A DNA stretch of 64,000 nucleotides, from assembly GCA_005406025.1 (NCBI GenBank), contig BGZK01001478.1:1-64000 (forward strand), written 5' to 3'. Within the stretch, counting starts at the first letter, position 1. Each line of letters begins with the position of its first letter. The notes beneath the pieces were generated by a model that saw only the letters and a list, made by a program, of their open reading frames with translations, was not told the origin of the DNA and searched no databases. This DNA is from Eumeta japonica (lineage: Eukaryota > Arthropoda > Insecta > Lepidoptera > Psychidae). The translations under genes were made by a program, and so were the position numbers. Positions 24,762 to 37,840 of this stretch are shown one piece after another.

Positions 24762-24906
24762 CATAAGCGTACCCAGCTTCTGGCGTAGAGGGGCCAGTCA
24801 GATTTTTTTGGGTAAGATCGTGTAAATGGGGCGTAATATATTGTAGAACATGCAATTTCCAGGAGGGGCGGCTGCCCTTCCCTGCCCCCCATTGGGTACG
24901 CCTGTA
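24762..24906. mobile_element. Short hAT-like non-autonomous element with perfect 8-bp target duplication
   Basis: The element is 145 bases and begins CATAAGCGTACCCAGC. It ends with GGGTACGCCTGTA, the complement of which starts TACAGGCGTACCC, giving imperfect terminal inverted repeats sharing GCGTACCC. It is flanked on both sides by TGTAACTA (24754-24761 and 24907-24914), an exact 8-bp direct repeat as left by hAT transposases. The interior is GC-rich (GGAGGGGCGGCTGCCC) and non-coding. Confidence 0.75.
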
Positions 24907-25388
24907 TGTAACTATTGTCACGAAAAAGGAGAATTTTATTAATTATTGGAAGTAATAGAATTGAGACGATGAAGCTAGAATTAACAATAGTGTCATTTCA
25001 ATGTGGCTGTTTCGTCGTGTAGACGACTCAACAATTTACTTGACTCTACGTCAGACAAAGCTTTTCGATCTAAAGTTTATAGATGATTGAAAGCTACACA
25101 CGTGTGGTCTTTAGCGAAATTTTTAGCCCACCTCAAAAACAAGAAGAAGTTTCACTGGTCCGGAGATTCGAAGAAAGGACAAAAACAACGCTTTCATCAT
25201 CGCTAGTTATTCGAGTTGCCCCATTTAAGGAGAGGTGGGGAAAAATCCGAAAACTTATAGGTTTCGGAACTGTCTTCATCGATGGACTGGCGAAAGTGTA
25301 AGGCGAAGAACGATTGCAGCCTATGTATGCATAAAAATGTAGGATCCTACAAGGATTATCAGCCACACTATTTGGGATCGCGATAAAG

Positions 25389-25718
25389 CAAGAGTTCCCA
25401 ACCAGTGGAACGCGCCTCCCGAGGGGGGCGTGGAGAGATATCAAGGGGGGCGCAATGCGTTTGTATTTTTGGAAGAAAAAATAATTTTGCGCGTAAAATA
25501 AGCAATAAAATAATATTATTTACTATAATTATAATAAATATCAATAAAAAAATCGTTTCGAATTTTTTTGAAGTTTATTTTGTATAATTTTGAATTAAAA
25601 TAAATGTAAGTCCTTAAAATAATGCGCGTTTTTTTCGTAATGTAAGATTGAAAGGGGAGCATGAAAATATTGCTAGAAATCCAGGGAGGCTCAACAAAAG
25701 AAAGGTTGAGAAACTCTG
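25389..25718. mobile_element. hAT-like non-autonomous element (MITE) with 8-bp target duplication
   Basis: The element is 330 bases and begins CAAGAGTTCCCAACCAGTGG. It ends GGTTGAGAAACTCTG, complement CAGAGTTTCTCAACC, a classic hAT-type terminus. Flanks are CGATAAAG (25381-25388) and TGATAAAG (25719-25726), an 8-bp duplication with one mismatch. The inside has GGGGGGCG runs near both ends and an AT-rich centre, with no transposase coding. Confidence 0.8.
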
Positions 25719-26099
25719 TGATAAAGTTTCCACTAAGGATAAGGATAATATAAGGATATATATAAAATTAAAGGCGACCTGATCAATTATATGAATATAT
25801 TTATGTCTTAACTGTCTTAAGCTATTAGTTAAAGTCATATAAATTATTAAATTTAATTAGCTATGAGTTGAGCTGGTATACGAACATAAAAGTTGTAAAC
25901 GACTGCCGAGAAATATCAGATGTTTAGGCTGTGGTTGCAAACATTTTAAAATGTCATAACAATTCACAAAAATATTGTTATTTACATTTATTGATTTAGA
26001 TATTATGAAGGTCATCAATTCTTTAGCATACATGTATTTAGAATTAGAGAGGCAATTCACAAAGTCTGAGTTACATTTAGATGAGTGATTCAACGTGTC

Positions 26100-28500
26100 T
26101 GGGTGTTTGATATTTATTTATTGACGGGTTGTGAATTTATTCAGTTCTTTTATATGAATAGTTATAAACCGAATCATAAATTCATATAATTGTGTTTAAC
26201 CAATTATTTCAAATCAACTCAAACATGTATTATCTGATCTTGAATCCTTAGTGGTAGTTATAAATTTTTATAGTGTATCATTTATGACGAAATCAATGTC
26301 GTAAACTCTCTTTTTTTCTTTCATTGTGTGTTCGATACAAACAATGTTGTGGTTCCATTGTATCGATTCGAGATAACCTCAAATATATTTTGAAACTTTG
26401 TAATGAAACAATATTAACAAAAAACTGGCTAAGAGCAAGTCGGACCATGCTCATTAAAGGGTTCCGAAGTCATTATTATAAAGAAATGAACTACAGATGA
26501 AAAGAGTACGTTGTTAAACTTTTTCTATGTTTTATCTCAAAGAACAGTTGTAAGCACTTTAGTCGCCTGTAACTAGAAAAATAAGTTGGTATGTTGACTA
26601 CTATTATTGATAAAGTGTAAATTAAAGCTCATCAACAATTGTACGTATCTTCATGGCACTTACGTCCTTTATTGAAAAGCGCAGTTTTTCGTAAATAATA
26701 CAAAAACAATAAATCCGATCATATTCGAAATAATTTTCGTTGAAAGGATTTATTAAGCGTTACTTTTGTTATTTATTTCATATCTTTTGGACACACTGTT
26801 TAGAGAGGGGGGTACACAATTTCTGCTACTTTTGGAGCGATTATTACCGAAATCATTCATGTAATCAGGAAAATAAGTTAGCCTTTCAGTACGAAGCTAC
26901 TTTAGTATAAACATGAATATGACCTTTTTTATCTTCGTATTTCGGCTGAACTTTATAATCACGAAAAATGATATATAAAATAAATTATCAAAAATTAAAA
27001 ATAAATTGCTCTTTCAAAAAGCTTAAAGTAAGTTGGTGTCAGCTAATAGAAGATAAATGAAAATTAAAAAATAATGAGTCAAAATAATGTCAAAAATATA
27101 AAACCACGTCTGGCATAACATTAACTAGCCCTGATTCCAATAGTAACTCTAACAAAAACAAAATCTTTTAAATTACTAAATAATAACTTAAACGAGTTTT
27201 TCGTGCAACGAATATTTTTAAAAAGGACAAAAATGAATATTTGTCACAAAATAAATAAAAATTATTATACTGGTATTATTTTACTTATATCAAATAAATC
27301 AAAATGATAAAACGTATTGTTACGAATTACCCTATTGGCGGTTCGGAGGTTGAGTTCAGATAAAAGGAAACACGTAGAACAGCAAAAGGTATATATTCAG
27401 AAATACAGTGTTAGAATAAATCGCTACAGAACCAATTGACCGCTTGTCATTGATCGCATCTGACTTTTTAATGCACTGATTACAGAAATAAAACTCTCCT
27501 CCTTCTAGGTCTGACTTTCCAGGTAGATCTCGAATCATCCGGAACTATAGGCTGTGAACATGTCACGTATTATATAAACGAATAGATTTATTGCTTCTCG
27601 GAAATTCCACTCTGTAAAATAAATATGTTTAAAAATAAGTTGTAAACAAAAATAGGAAGCGTCGACAGAGGCAAAGACAGATGCATGTGGAGTACGAGCG
27701 CGCGAGGAGATTTGTTTATTAAAGGAATTCTATTCTCATATATATTTTTTTAAAGGGAAATTATTTTCTCGTTCTATTTTTAGTATGGGAGTGCCATCCC
27801 AAACAGTGTATACATTATACAAATATAATTCAGATATTAGAAACTACATAAGTTGAAGTAATGTAAAAATTGAAAAAGTGCGAGCGTGTGTTTTTTTTCT
27901 ATACTCAAGTCAAATAATTATAGCGATCAGTTAAAAATCGTTCTAGCCGATACTGCAGACGAAAGACTATCTATCCATATAACAGGGAAAATTGAATTCA
28001 ACAAAACACAGTAAATATTTACGGTTCCATATTCATAAGCAAAAGCACACTGTGAGCAAACAATTATAGAAGTTGAAACGAGATGTCAAAAAAAATTACG
28101 GCAATAAGAATTTTAATTATCGATACAGAACACGTTGTACGATTCGACTCGCACTTAACTTATTTTTCATACGCTTATTTGAAGTTTAAATTGCGTCTAA
28201 TATAGTGGTTTTTTTTTAAAGATTAATTAGAGGAAAATATGTAAGAATAACGTATAAGTTTATATTTGTGTATGCGTTATATTTATAACAATGTAACATT
28301 TTCGACTATTGAACAATTCCAATGAGATACCCTGAACTTCTTCAGGTACTCTTCGCATTTATTTGGCTATGAAACAATTATACTAATCTTTTTTTACTAT
28401 ATGCTGATCCTTCATCATGTTAAACATGATTTTCATGCCGTGCATCTACAGTAGCCACTTTTGATGCATCCAAAAAAGTATTACCAAAAAAATAAGTAGA
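26100..28500. other. Intergenic sequence, nothing recognised apart from a family F trace
   Basis: Both strands were read. A short GGCTAAGAGCAAGTCGGACC...AAAGGGTTCCG phrase at about 26427-26465 belongs to repeat family F. The rest is AT-rich with only short ORFs. Confidence 0.45.
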
Positions 28501-28505
28501 TGTAG

Positions 28506-28541
28506 GCGGCATGTTAATATAATGCGGCATGTTAATATAAT
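28506..28541 (+). repeat. Perfect tandem duplication of an 18-bp unit
   Basis: GCGGCATGTTAATATAAT occurs twice, head to tail, without a mismatch. A related phrase, GGCGGCATATTAAAATGG, lies at 24687-24704. Confidence 0.9.
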
Positions 28542-29654
28542 CTAAAAGAAGCCAATGTCATTAATCTCATTCGCTAAATGTAAGCGTAATGGAATCTTCT
28601 TTTTAATAGTTAAATTAAATGTGATCCTCTATTGTCATATTAACAATCAAAGATTATAAATAATTTACGATATCCGAAACCTTTTAAATATGCCAAAATT
28701 CTCCAGTGGCAATACGGAGTAATGAATATTTATTTACTTGTTTTTAAATTAATTTCCTCTGAAGGCTTTAGAATAGCAAATTACAGGAAATTAGTTGCAC
28801 AAATTGAATTTGAAGTCACGTATAACGTGTAGTTTGTTTTCTAATTATATCAAGGATATAACAGTCCGTGGATCAGGCATTCTTTTCAATGTTTCAATAA
28901 CTCAATCATAATTATTATAATATTGAATATACTAAGTTTCATTAGGCATATAACAGGTGGAAAGCGTTGTCATAATTGTCTATGTGGTTCAGGTGTCTTA
29001 AGAAAGTGCAGTATTTATGCACTTTGCTATGTTCGATTTTGAGTCCCTCAATCAGTGCTTAGTATTAGTACACCTTCCTGTGCAAATCCTTTGGAAATAG
29101 AATATTGCGCAAAAGTGTGTTTATATTGTGGTCCGAAAATCTATATTGAACACAAAATACAGCCTTTTAGCGTTAAGCGGTTGAAATGTTAAAAAAATAG
29201 ATTAATTGGCTTGTTGAGTCTTCTAGTCCTTTTTAATAACCTGTGTACTCCTGATAAGCTACAATATTGGTATGAGAAAAATTCAAGATATTAAATAACT
29301 TTTGTAAGATACGTGTTTTCATTTTAACATTCCTAAGTAAGGGAAAAATACACTTACTTATCTTTTTATCGATTCATGGCTAATTTTCGCTTAGAATGGG
29401 CATTCATGAATACGAATTTGAAATAAATGGCACCATATAATAAATTCATGAAACAGACTAGATACGATAACTTTATTAAATATTATTTTCTATAGATTTA
29501 TATGCACGAAATAGCTACTTGTAATTAATTGCCACACATTTTAAAATTACTGAATTCTACATAAAAAAGTGAAGAAAATTAACGAGAGGTGGGGTGGTAA
29601 AAACCTGGTAGAAATAAAATTAAATGACGAGCACAATTAAGGAATAGTAATAAA

Positions 29655-30590
29655 ACTGTATTTAATAATTTTTAATTTCCTGCTATGAAATTTGAAAAAA
29701 TTCATAAAATGGGTAAGTTACTGTTTTCATCTCGATTTCTGGAAATCGAGTTTTCACCAGATCATGGATTTTAGGGTTTTAGGAATCTATTTCGAGCATT
29801 TTCTGAGTGATGTCTCTGTCTATAAACGCGCGCGTGATGTATGTTTGTGTGTGTGTGTGTGTGTCTGTGTGCCTGTGCGTGCATGCGTGTGTGTGTGTGC
29901 GTAAACTGGTTTACGATATTCGGATGGAGTCTACTTAATTTAGATTTTGTGCAACTGTGAACTACCTTAGCCAGGTAGATTTTAAGGAATCCTAAAAATA
30001 AAGTTTTCTGAAAAATAATTTTTTGAAATAATTCCTAGACTACTTTACCAATTGATATCAAAATTTAATCATCTCTTTTCTCCAAACAGTTGTATATAAA
30101 TGGCTTAATTTGTTCAAAAATATCAATGGAGGAAATTTATTAAAAAAGGATTTTCTTAGAATAATTTGTGAACTGGTCTACAAATAAATTCCAAAATATA
30201 TCCAGTTTCTTTATGGTGTTTGTTTCGCGGCAAAAACGAAAAACATTGTTTTTTAAGAAGAACCTTAAAAGACAACGTTGGTCGTTGCTAAATACAGCAG
30301 AATTAGTTAATTTATTCAAGAGAGAGAGAGAAGAGAAAAGGGCTTTTGTAGAATATTTATTAAACTACTTTGCCGATAATTTTTTAAAACTAATCAGTTT
30401 TTCTCGAAAATTGCATAAAAATCGGTTCGAAAGATATGGCCAGTAAAAATTTCGAAAAAATGGGTTTTTTTCAAAACAACACGTGAATATTTGACGAATT
30501 AATGTTTGATATTCAAAGATCTTTTACTTCTTAAAAATTCATAAAATAACTCAAAATGAATTACATGTTCAAAAGCTGCCGTAGATGAGG
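29655..30590 (+). repeat. Repeat family E, unit 1, with embedded (GT)n microsatellite
   Basis: The unit opens TTTCCTGCTATGAAA, runs through GAGTTTTCACCAGATCATGG and TTTTAGGAATCTATTTCGAG to a GT-rich microsatellite at 29838-29901. It then continues through GGAATCCTAAAAATAAAGTT and ATTGATATCAAAATTTAATC to ATCGGTTCGAAAGATATGGC. Corresponding phrases in the same order occur at 41480-42420. No protein is encoded. Confidence 0.6.
29838..29901 (+). repeat. (GT)n-rich microsatellite
   Basis: Interrupted GT/GC alternation (TGTGTGTGTGTGTGTG, then TGCGTGCATGCG, then TGTGTGTGTGTGCG). It is embedded at a fixed place in repeat family E. Confidence 0.9.
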
Positions 30591-30594
30591 TATT

Positions 30595-30800
30595 AAAAAC
30601 TGCATTTTTTAACTTCCCGCTGTGAAAAGTGATTTTTTTTTTATATAAATAAGGAAGATATTGTTTTCAGCCCGATTAAAAAACAGAGTTTTCATCATAT
30701 TTTGACGTTTAGGGGCTTAAGAATCTATTTCAACTATTGTGTGTGTGTGTGTGTTGTAAAAATGATTATAAAGTGTTTTTACCCCACGTATACATAGTCA
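30595..30800 (+). repeat. Repeat family E, start of a tandem second unit
   Basis: The opening is repeated: TTTAACTTCCCGCTGTGAAA, then GAGTTTTCATCATATTTTGA, then TTAAGAATCTATTTCAACTA, followed again by a GT microsatellite (30737-30755). Unit 1 and unit 2 are therefore in tandem, about 0.9 kb apart. Confidence 0.6.
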
Positions 30801-30829
30801 TACGCTTATAAACAACCTATAAAATAGTA

Positions 30830-31990
30830 GACGAATTTAGAGTAGTCGCTCCTTGTCGCCAAGTACGCGTTTATTCTCCCTCTATTTCGTCTCTCTGTCT
30901 CAAAAGTGTCCGTCCGACACTTTTTCCGTGTAAATTACTACCCGCTAAAAGCACGATAAGGAACTTGATTCGAAAAATTCCTAAAAATGAACATTCTGTT
31001 GATACTCCATAAAATATTATGAAAGAATACATATTTTTATACCTAGTGTAGTCGGGTAAAATAGATTTGTAAGACATAATTAAACGTAACTCGAATACCC
31101 ATCCAGAGTTCACTACCATCCGTGACGATGTTAACCCTAGTTTAGGGCACGTGCTTTGAGTTTAAAGGGCGTCGTTACAGATTCTTTGACGTTGGTTAAA
31201 TGGCGGCTCGGGGCTGTTCCGAAGGGCATTGCCATCGTTCTTTGGTAATCGGCATTTAATTACAGAAGTGCCCTTAGGCGTTTTTAACATTAATCTTAAA
31301 TTAGCTCAGAATTCGTCCGGATCCATACATTCGGGTAGTTAAACGGACTTTTCTAGATTTTTTCAGATTTTTGAGCGCGATTCGATATGGAGTCCTTGTT
31401 AGTATGGTTCAGAGCTGGAATCGGCTATCCAAATCCATATGTTTATAATAATTATCCAGTCTTACATCATAATTTAAAAGATTTATAAGCTGATAAATTT
31501 AAAATAATATTATTAAGTTTCTTTTTCTACTTGCGAAATAGTTTATATGAAACCGACAAAATCGTGTTCATTTTAAATTCCTTAAGTCGACTTTTTCCAA
31601 TAAATATTTATTTTAAGGCTACATGTGTGTTTTGAAATTTAATAACAACAAACATCAATCAAATACTTATAATATTTTAAGTACTCTTTGATTTTAAAGT
31701 TGCTTTTTATGAAGAGTTACAGCACGTCGCAGACAAAATATTTTTTCGGAATATTTATTTGTTCAAGTTGAAAATAACATATTCAGATTTCTAGAGAGTC
31801 ATCAAAAATAATTAAAGCATGTGTTTTGGTTTATATTTTTAAGATTATTTTTTTGATACTCCATAATAAGGGTGATCGTTTAATATTATTTCTCCTAGAA
31901 AAATCAAGTCTTTTCATTCTATTAGGGCTTGAATTTTCTAAGCACACGTAATCTACATTCGTCTTAAGGTTATCTGGTGGTTATCTCCAT
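30830..31990. other. Intergenic sequence with a moderately GC-rich patch
   Basis: The patch at about 31130-31350 (for example GGCGGCTCGGGGCTGTTCCG) is richer in GC than its surroundings but shows no coding frame or known repeat. The remainder is AT-rich with nothing recognised. Confidence 0.4.
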
Positions 31991-32005
31991 TCATCTAAAG
32001 GTTAT

Positions 32006-32046
32006 GTGGTCTCTGCCTATCCCTCGTAGGGATAGGCAGAGACCAC
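32006..32046. repeat. Perfect 19-bp inverted repeat, 3-base loop
   Basis: Arms GTGGTCTCTGCCTATCCCT and AGGGATAGGCAGAGACCAC are exact complements around CGT. The sequence is related to the GTCTCTGCCTA end of repeat family A. Confidence 0.95.
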
Positions 32047-32324
32047 AGCTCTCTCGAGGACAAACACATAGAATATTTTATTAAAGTTATAATATTGAAT
32101 TTAGTTATCTAATCTGTTGAAAAAAAAGCATTTTACTCTTTACAATCTTTAATTCACGGATGGATATTTTATTTACATACGGTTCCGTAAATAAAAATGG
32201 TTATTCGACGTTTTCATCGATGCGAATTTGGATTTAGTAACTATTAATGTAATTAATAAAATCCTATGCAAACCATGTTGGTGGTATATTAAAAATGAGC
32301 CAAATTTTAAGCACCTAAAACCTA

Positions 32325-32455
32325 CGAGCTTGCATGAAAACATTGATTGATATCAGTGAAGCAAGAGAGATATGCAAAGATCGTACCGTGTGCAAATCTA
32401 TAGTCTCTGCCTACCCTTCTGGGCAAAGGGCGTGAGTTTATATTATCATTATATT
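32325..32455 (+). mobile_element. Repeat family A (LINE 3' end), copy 4
   Basis: The best preserved frame: RACMKTLIDISEAREICKDR then KSIVSAYPSGQRA and a stop, followed by the ATTATCATTATATTATTA-type tail. Confidence 0.65.
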
Positions 32456-33199
32456 ATTAATGATGTTCGTTGCAATTACGAAAATTGAAAAAAAATATAA
32501 AGCTAAAAACGATCATTACCAAAGTATTATAAAGATTCAAATTATTAAATAATCCACGCATCAATATAGCAAAAATCAGAAAATACCTAGTTATATTTAG
32601 ATGGTATATTGAATACATTACTTTCCAGTTCCTTAAATAGAAAAGTCATACTATTAATCGATATTCAATATTATCAAAAGTTAAAGTTAAGTTAAAGTTA
32701 AAATGATAGATTATAAATTGAATATTCGATATTTAATAGCATCAAAGGTTAAAGTTAAAGCAATTATAAATAAGAAATATATAACCATCAAATCAGTAAA
32801 ACATAAAAGTGAGCGATCGTAGTCATCATAAAATTTACGGTATATTGATATGACACACACAACAATTGTTTTATTTGTTAATGTATAGAGTTCATTGCTA
32901 TTTGTCAATTCGCGGAAATGAGTTTGCACATTGTCTCGTTTGTCCAGTTTTGTCGACTTAACGACTCTATTGATTTGCTACAAACTTTTGTATACATGTA
33001 CCTTATAGTATGAAGACTACCATAGGATTGGTTTCATTTCAGTATTTTAGAGGATGGGTGAAGTTTGTAGTATTTTTTTTCATCGGCAACTTGACGGAAC
33101 ATGATAGGCTGGGAACGAGACATAGATTTGGATCCGACATTAGAACAGTAAACAAGATTCTAATACGGACCGAGATTTTTCGAGACGAAAGAGGCTGGT

Positions 33200-34900
33200 G
33201 ACTTGTATTGTATAAGAGATGTAGAAATTTCTTCTATATCAATGTAGGAAATGAAATCTAGTGAAATATTATTTTGGTTTGCAGATACAAGTTATTGGTC
33301 TAGGTTTCGGCATAAGTAGAATTATTCCTCGTCTGTAAACCGATTGAATGATGTCCTAAAGACGTATATAAGATACTTAATCCAATTTTTCTGCGTTTGA
33401 ATGAATTTTTGAATTGCCATTGTGACTTAATCAGAAGTAATTGAATCTAAACAGTGAACATTCAGTCGGATCTGAAAATTGAAATTTTGTTCTTGGGAGT
33501 CTATTGTCTAAAAATTTATAAACCTCTGACAAATTGGCAAATTTTTTATTTCCTGACACGGTTTTCCGAAACCTTGACTTTTATCGCTACAAAATACTTA
33601 ATTCGGTTATGAAAACTAATTAGAAATTGTTACTTGGAAATACTCACACGATAAATAGATACTCATTTTGGGAGTCTTCAAACAGATTACATAACATCCA
33701 TACGTAACCGACATAAGAAGAATCAGCAAAAAATGTATATTTGCAAAAAAAAGAAAGCTTAAAAATGAGTTTTATTTCTATTATCTTATTGGATATTTTA
33801 TAAATTAGAATTAGTAGTATTGAAGTACAATACTTGCAGAATTCAGTTACTTTTATATAAATAGTTATATTATATTAAGGTCATTTAAATATAAATAATT
33901 TGACAATGTAAAAGTTGCTAAAAGAACTCTGCTGCTGTCAACTTTAATTAATCGGTATTCAATGAATGTTGGTTTTTTTTTAAACTTAAGATTCCTTCAC
34001 ATGTGTATCATGTTGAATTTTTCGTGACCCACGTCGTAGTGTATAGTGAACTTATTGCTATCGGTCATCCATTTTAATGATTGCTAAAAGTTATGTACAA
34101 TATAAATTAGAAACTTTGTATTTTGGTTTAACAAGTATAATTTTTTTATTAAGATTCTGTTTGGCAACTAAACACGAGCTGATTTAGCGCTGAACTCTAT
34201 ATCGACCTATTTAATTATATTATTGTGAAAAAATTGCAGTAGCAGCAGAAACAATATCGGCAACAAGATCTTTTTTAAATACGCCTTTACAGCATTACTT
34301 TATTAAATTAACGGCCAAGAGAGATTTTTCTAATGCCGGATCCCGTACTAAAACCGTTTACCGAATGAACCCCATCGAGTCCTGTGGACCACTTGAGCGT
34401 CACTAAACTACCAATCATCCGACGGAGGATATACGAGGTCACGTAAGCGTTACGCATTACGCACGTCGACTGGTAATGTATCAGGCTAGAAGGGCAGCAG
34501 TTGACTAACGCTTTTGTGGTTCCGTTGTCGAACCACTAGCCCTTACACTTTCGCTATGCCAAGAAATGTTTGTCTGTCCGTTCGTGATTCTTCCTTCGTT
34601 CATAGATTAATGTTGCGGTCTGTGTTAATAAAGGAGAAAATAACATGATAATTCAGCTGTCAGTAAATAACGGAATATTACTCCACTTGTTTATGTTGAA
34701 AATGTGGGCTTACTTTGTTTACTAAGTCTACGCATTTTGATTGGTCAGACTGTTTTTGAAATATTGATTTATAACTTCATTTATGTTTTTGTTTACAACT
34801 AAACATGACATTTACAAATAAGTCGATAGATCTAGAAGTCGTTATATACACACACGCAATTCGGGCGTTAAAAATATTAACTATAAAAAGAAGATGCACA
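33200..34900. other. Intergenic sequence, nothing recognised
   Basis: Both strands were read. A GC-richer patch at 34330-34520 has no coding frame or familiar repeat phrases. Confidence 0.4.
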
Positions 34901-34926
34901 GTCCCGCGCTCAAAACGGCCGCGGTA

Positions 34927-35030
34927 AATGAGTGCTAAAACAGACAGTTTAGTACCATGGAGTTATGAAAGTGTCAACTCGAGGAAAACCATGGTACAAA
35001 TAGTTCATAACTCCATGTTTAGTACTCATT
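34927..35030. repeat. Compound inverted repeat around CATGGAGTTATGAA
   Basis: The left arm is AATGAGTGCTAAAA (34927-34940) plus CATGGAGTTATGAA (34956-34969), split by 15 extra bases. The right arm is TTCATAACTCCATG (35004-35017) directly followed by TTTAGTACTCATT (35018-35030). Between them TTTAGTACCATGG and CCATGGTACAAA form a further inverted pair. It could be the core of a foldback element. Confidence 0.8.
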
Positions 35031-35049
35031 GCATTCAGTAGTTCTGTCG

Positions 35050-37770
35050 TATCTTCCGTTACGACGTTGAAGTGTTCTGTTAAAATGCAAAATAACACGT
35101 AAAAGCTCTGAAAAGGATGGCATTTCTTATTTTCGATAAGTAAAATTTAGTTTATTTATAATAGGTGCTCAATCACGTATTATAATAAGTATTAGGTGAG
35201 TATTTTATATTTCTTTATTTAAAGTAGCATCAAAATGAGACATAAACTTTATAAAGATATAGACTTAAATGAAATAGACCTAAGCAACACCGGTCCTGTA
35301 TTTTGCGTTGTAACATGATTGTTTAATAATGAATAAAATGCTCCTTTATATAAGAACAGAGTCCTCTGTTTTATTTTATTTATATGTTAAACAAATTTTA
35401 AAATTACCTTTAAAAGAAAATCATACAATAGATTAAACATATTCCATAAAAAATTGTTTATTATGTTTGAATTTGTCTTTAAAAAAATTATATAAAAGTA
35501 TTATATTGTTCAAAAATATTTTAATGTTTATTTAATTGTTATTTTATTTAATATATAAACAATAAAAAAGTTTTGTAATACTGTATTCTATACACTTTAG
35601 AATTGGTCAAATTCTTTCATATATATTTTCACCGACATTATGAAATTAAAGGTTCATATTAATTTTAATTTTAGGTGATTACTAAATTATGAAGAAAAAT
35701 TTACTATGATTATTCTCACATTCAACCAATAAACAAAATAAAGATTTAATGTAATATTAAACACTAAATTGTAAAAAATAGGACTTATTGTCTTCCAATA
35801 ACAAAATGATCGTTACTTGTTCTCTTTGCGTTTAAAAATGAACTTTATGTTATAACATTTCGGTTGAAATGTCAGATAAAAAATAATGTTTCTTCCCCTT
35901 CTTTTCTTTGACACTGCAAAATGGCATCGTAAAATTTGAAACAGAAACATCATGTACATTTTGAGCTATTTTTTACCATCAAAATAGCACGTGGCTTTGC
36001 ATCTTCTGTTTTTCATACATGTATGATTGAAAGTAATTTTTTCAAGCGACCAATGCATCAACAAGTGAAGCTCGATCAGCGAAAAAGTTCTTTTTCGAGT
36101 CTCCAGTTTTTAGGGTAAAACATTATTATGTTCTACCCTAAATATTTTTGTGTACTATAAAGCTGAAATCGGACACAATTCTTGAGTAATTCCATTGACT
36201 TATTGGCATTTGGTTTTGCTTCCTTATTTCGGGGGAAGTTCTCTCGTAGTCTTACTTCGGATTTATTAATGAAGAAACAATCACTACAAAATGAGTCCAT
36301 TGCTCAAATTCAACCCCTTTTTAGACAAAAACAATTTGATGCGTGTTGGTGGACGCCGAGGAAACTCTAATTTTCTCTATGAGAAAAACCAGCCTCTGTT
36401 GGTTGGTCAATTCCAAGTCACATCGTTAACATCGTCCACACCTCATGGGCCCCTTCGAGCCGTTCACGCTGACCAATCGATTTAAGGGTTGGTAACGGCC
36501 TTTGTTAATACAGTGCCAATGCCGAGGATCGACAATGTAATGTGCTTTTCCGATTGCAAAACTGAAATATTGCTTTCTAATTAAAAAGTAAAGAATACGA
36601 TAATTGACCGCAATCGGGTAAGTTTTTGCGTTTTTAAATTAAAACGAGTTGAAACACCCGCTCCGTCTCTTTTACAACACATTGAACTATCAATTCTGGA
36701 CGTTGTCAACGAGACGGTAACAACGCTTGTCAAGAGTCGAGGGTGTAGGATGACTTCCTACGGAAAAACTCGCATATGTTTATTTCCAACAATGAATAAT
36801 TAGACAATATATATACGTACCTTTTGTCGGGTTTCAGTACCCAGGATCAAAATTAAATACCTTACAGCAACAATGTTATGTCTATTTGATCAGTTCTTCA
36901 AATTATCTGTTCACAAATTTCAAATGCACTCGGTATTACATTACTCACTACTACTACATTCAGTTCTCCATTCGCTCTCGTGGTCCACGCATGCTGACGG
37001 GACCCCCTATCTATATACTCTTGTCTTTCTCGCCAACTAACATTCTATTCTATTCTCACATTCTCATTCTATTCAATTAATAACCAGAACCCAAACGAAA
37101 CTCACGTTCGCGGGACTGGGAGTCGAATGGAAGACGGATGCCTCACATGCCACCTACACCTAACTCGGTTACTACAATGTTAACTACGTGTATACCATGT
37201 AAAGTTTACCTACTACCTGCTCTCGCGTTAATAGTGTCACGTAGTTAAGTCGCGTCCGGTTAATTTGTTCGATAAAACGTTGAGCTCAACACACTGCATC
37301 ATATTCACTCGAAATTGTACGTGGTGGCGATCCAAAGAACGCTTAGATTTTTTTTCTTTTGGCAGAAATCTTTGTTTCCAGAAAAAGACACTTTATATGG
37401 ATAGGTTGAAAAACAAAATTGTTTTATGGTACAAATCATCAATCATCATCGACAAATGTTTCTTTCTCCAAGACGTATGTTTGTTTTAACAGTTTCTATT
37501 CTAGCGTAAGCTGCACTTACATAAGGGTTTTTAAGGGTCGATATCAAAATGCGTGTACTAACTCTGGCTCGTGACACCGGACGCAAAAATGAAGTTATTT
37601 GGTATTTGAGGAAATGCGCGCCGTCGTCGGCCAGATGTCATACTTTTCATTTTTTTTTTTTGAAGTTATACTTCTTTGGCACGTTATGAGAGTGAATTTG
37701 TAGCCGCACAAACGACATGATGAAGTTAGCCACAAAATAGAAATAATAAAAAATATATTTTGAATAATAT
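35050..37770. other. Intergenic sequence, nothing recognised
   Basis: Several short plus-strand ORFs (for example 36182-36370 and 37265-37489) lack known motifs, splice context or codon bias. Mostly AT-rich. Confidence 0.4.
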
Positions 37771-37780
37771 AGTTACAATA

Positions 37781-37840
37781 CTGAGTGTTCATACTATATA
37801 GTACATAGTACAGAGTGTTCATGCTATATATTACATAGTA
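37781..37840 (+). repeat. Tandem pair of a 30-bp unit
   Basis: CTGAGTGTTCATACTATATA plus GTACATAGTA is followed by CAGAGTGTTCATGCTATATA plus TTACATAGTA, three or four differences in 30 bases. Confidence 0.9.

Noticed and set aside
29692..29904. Plus-strand ORF ending in Cys-Val repeats
   Set aside because: The end is a translation of the GT microsatellite in repeat family E.
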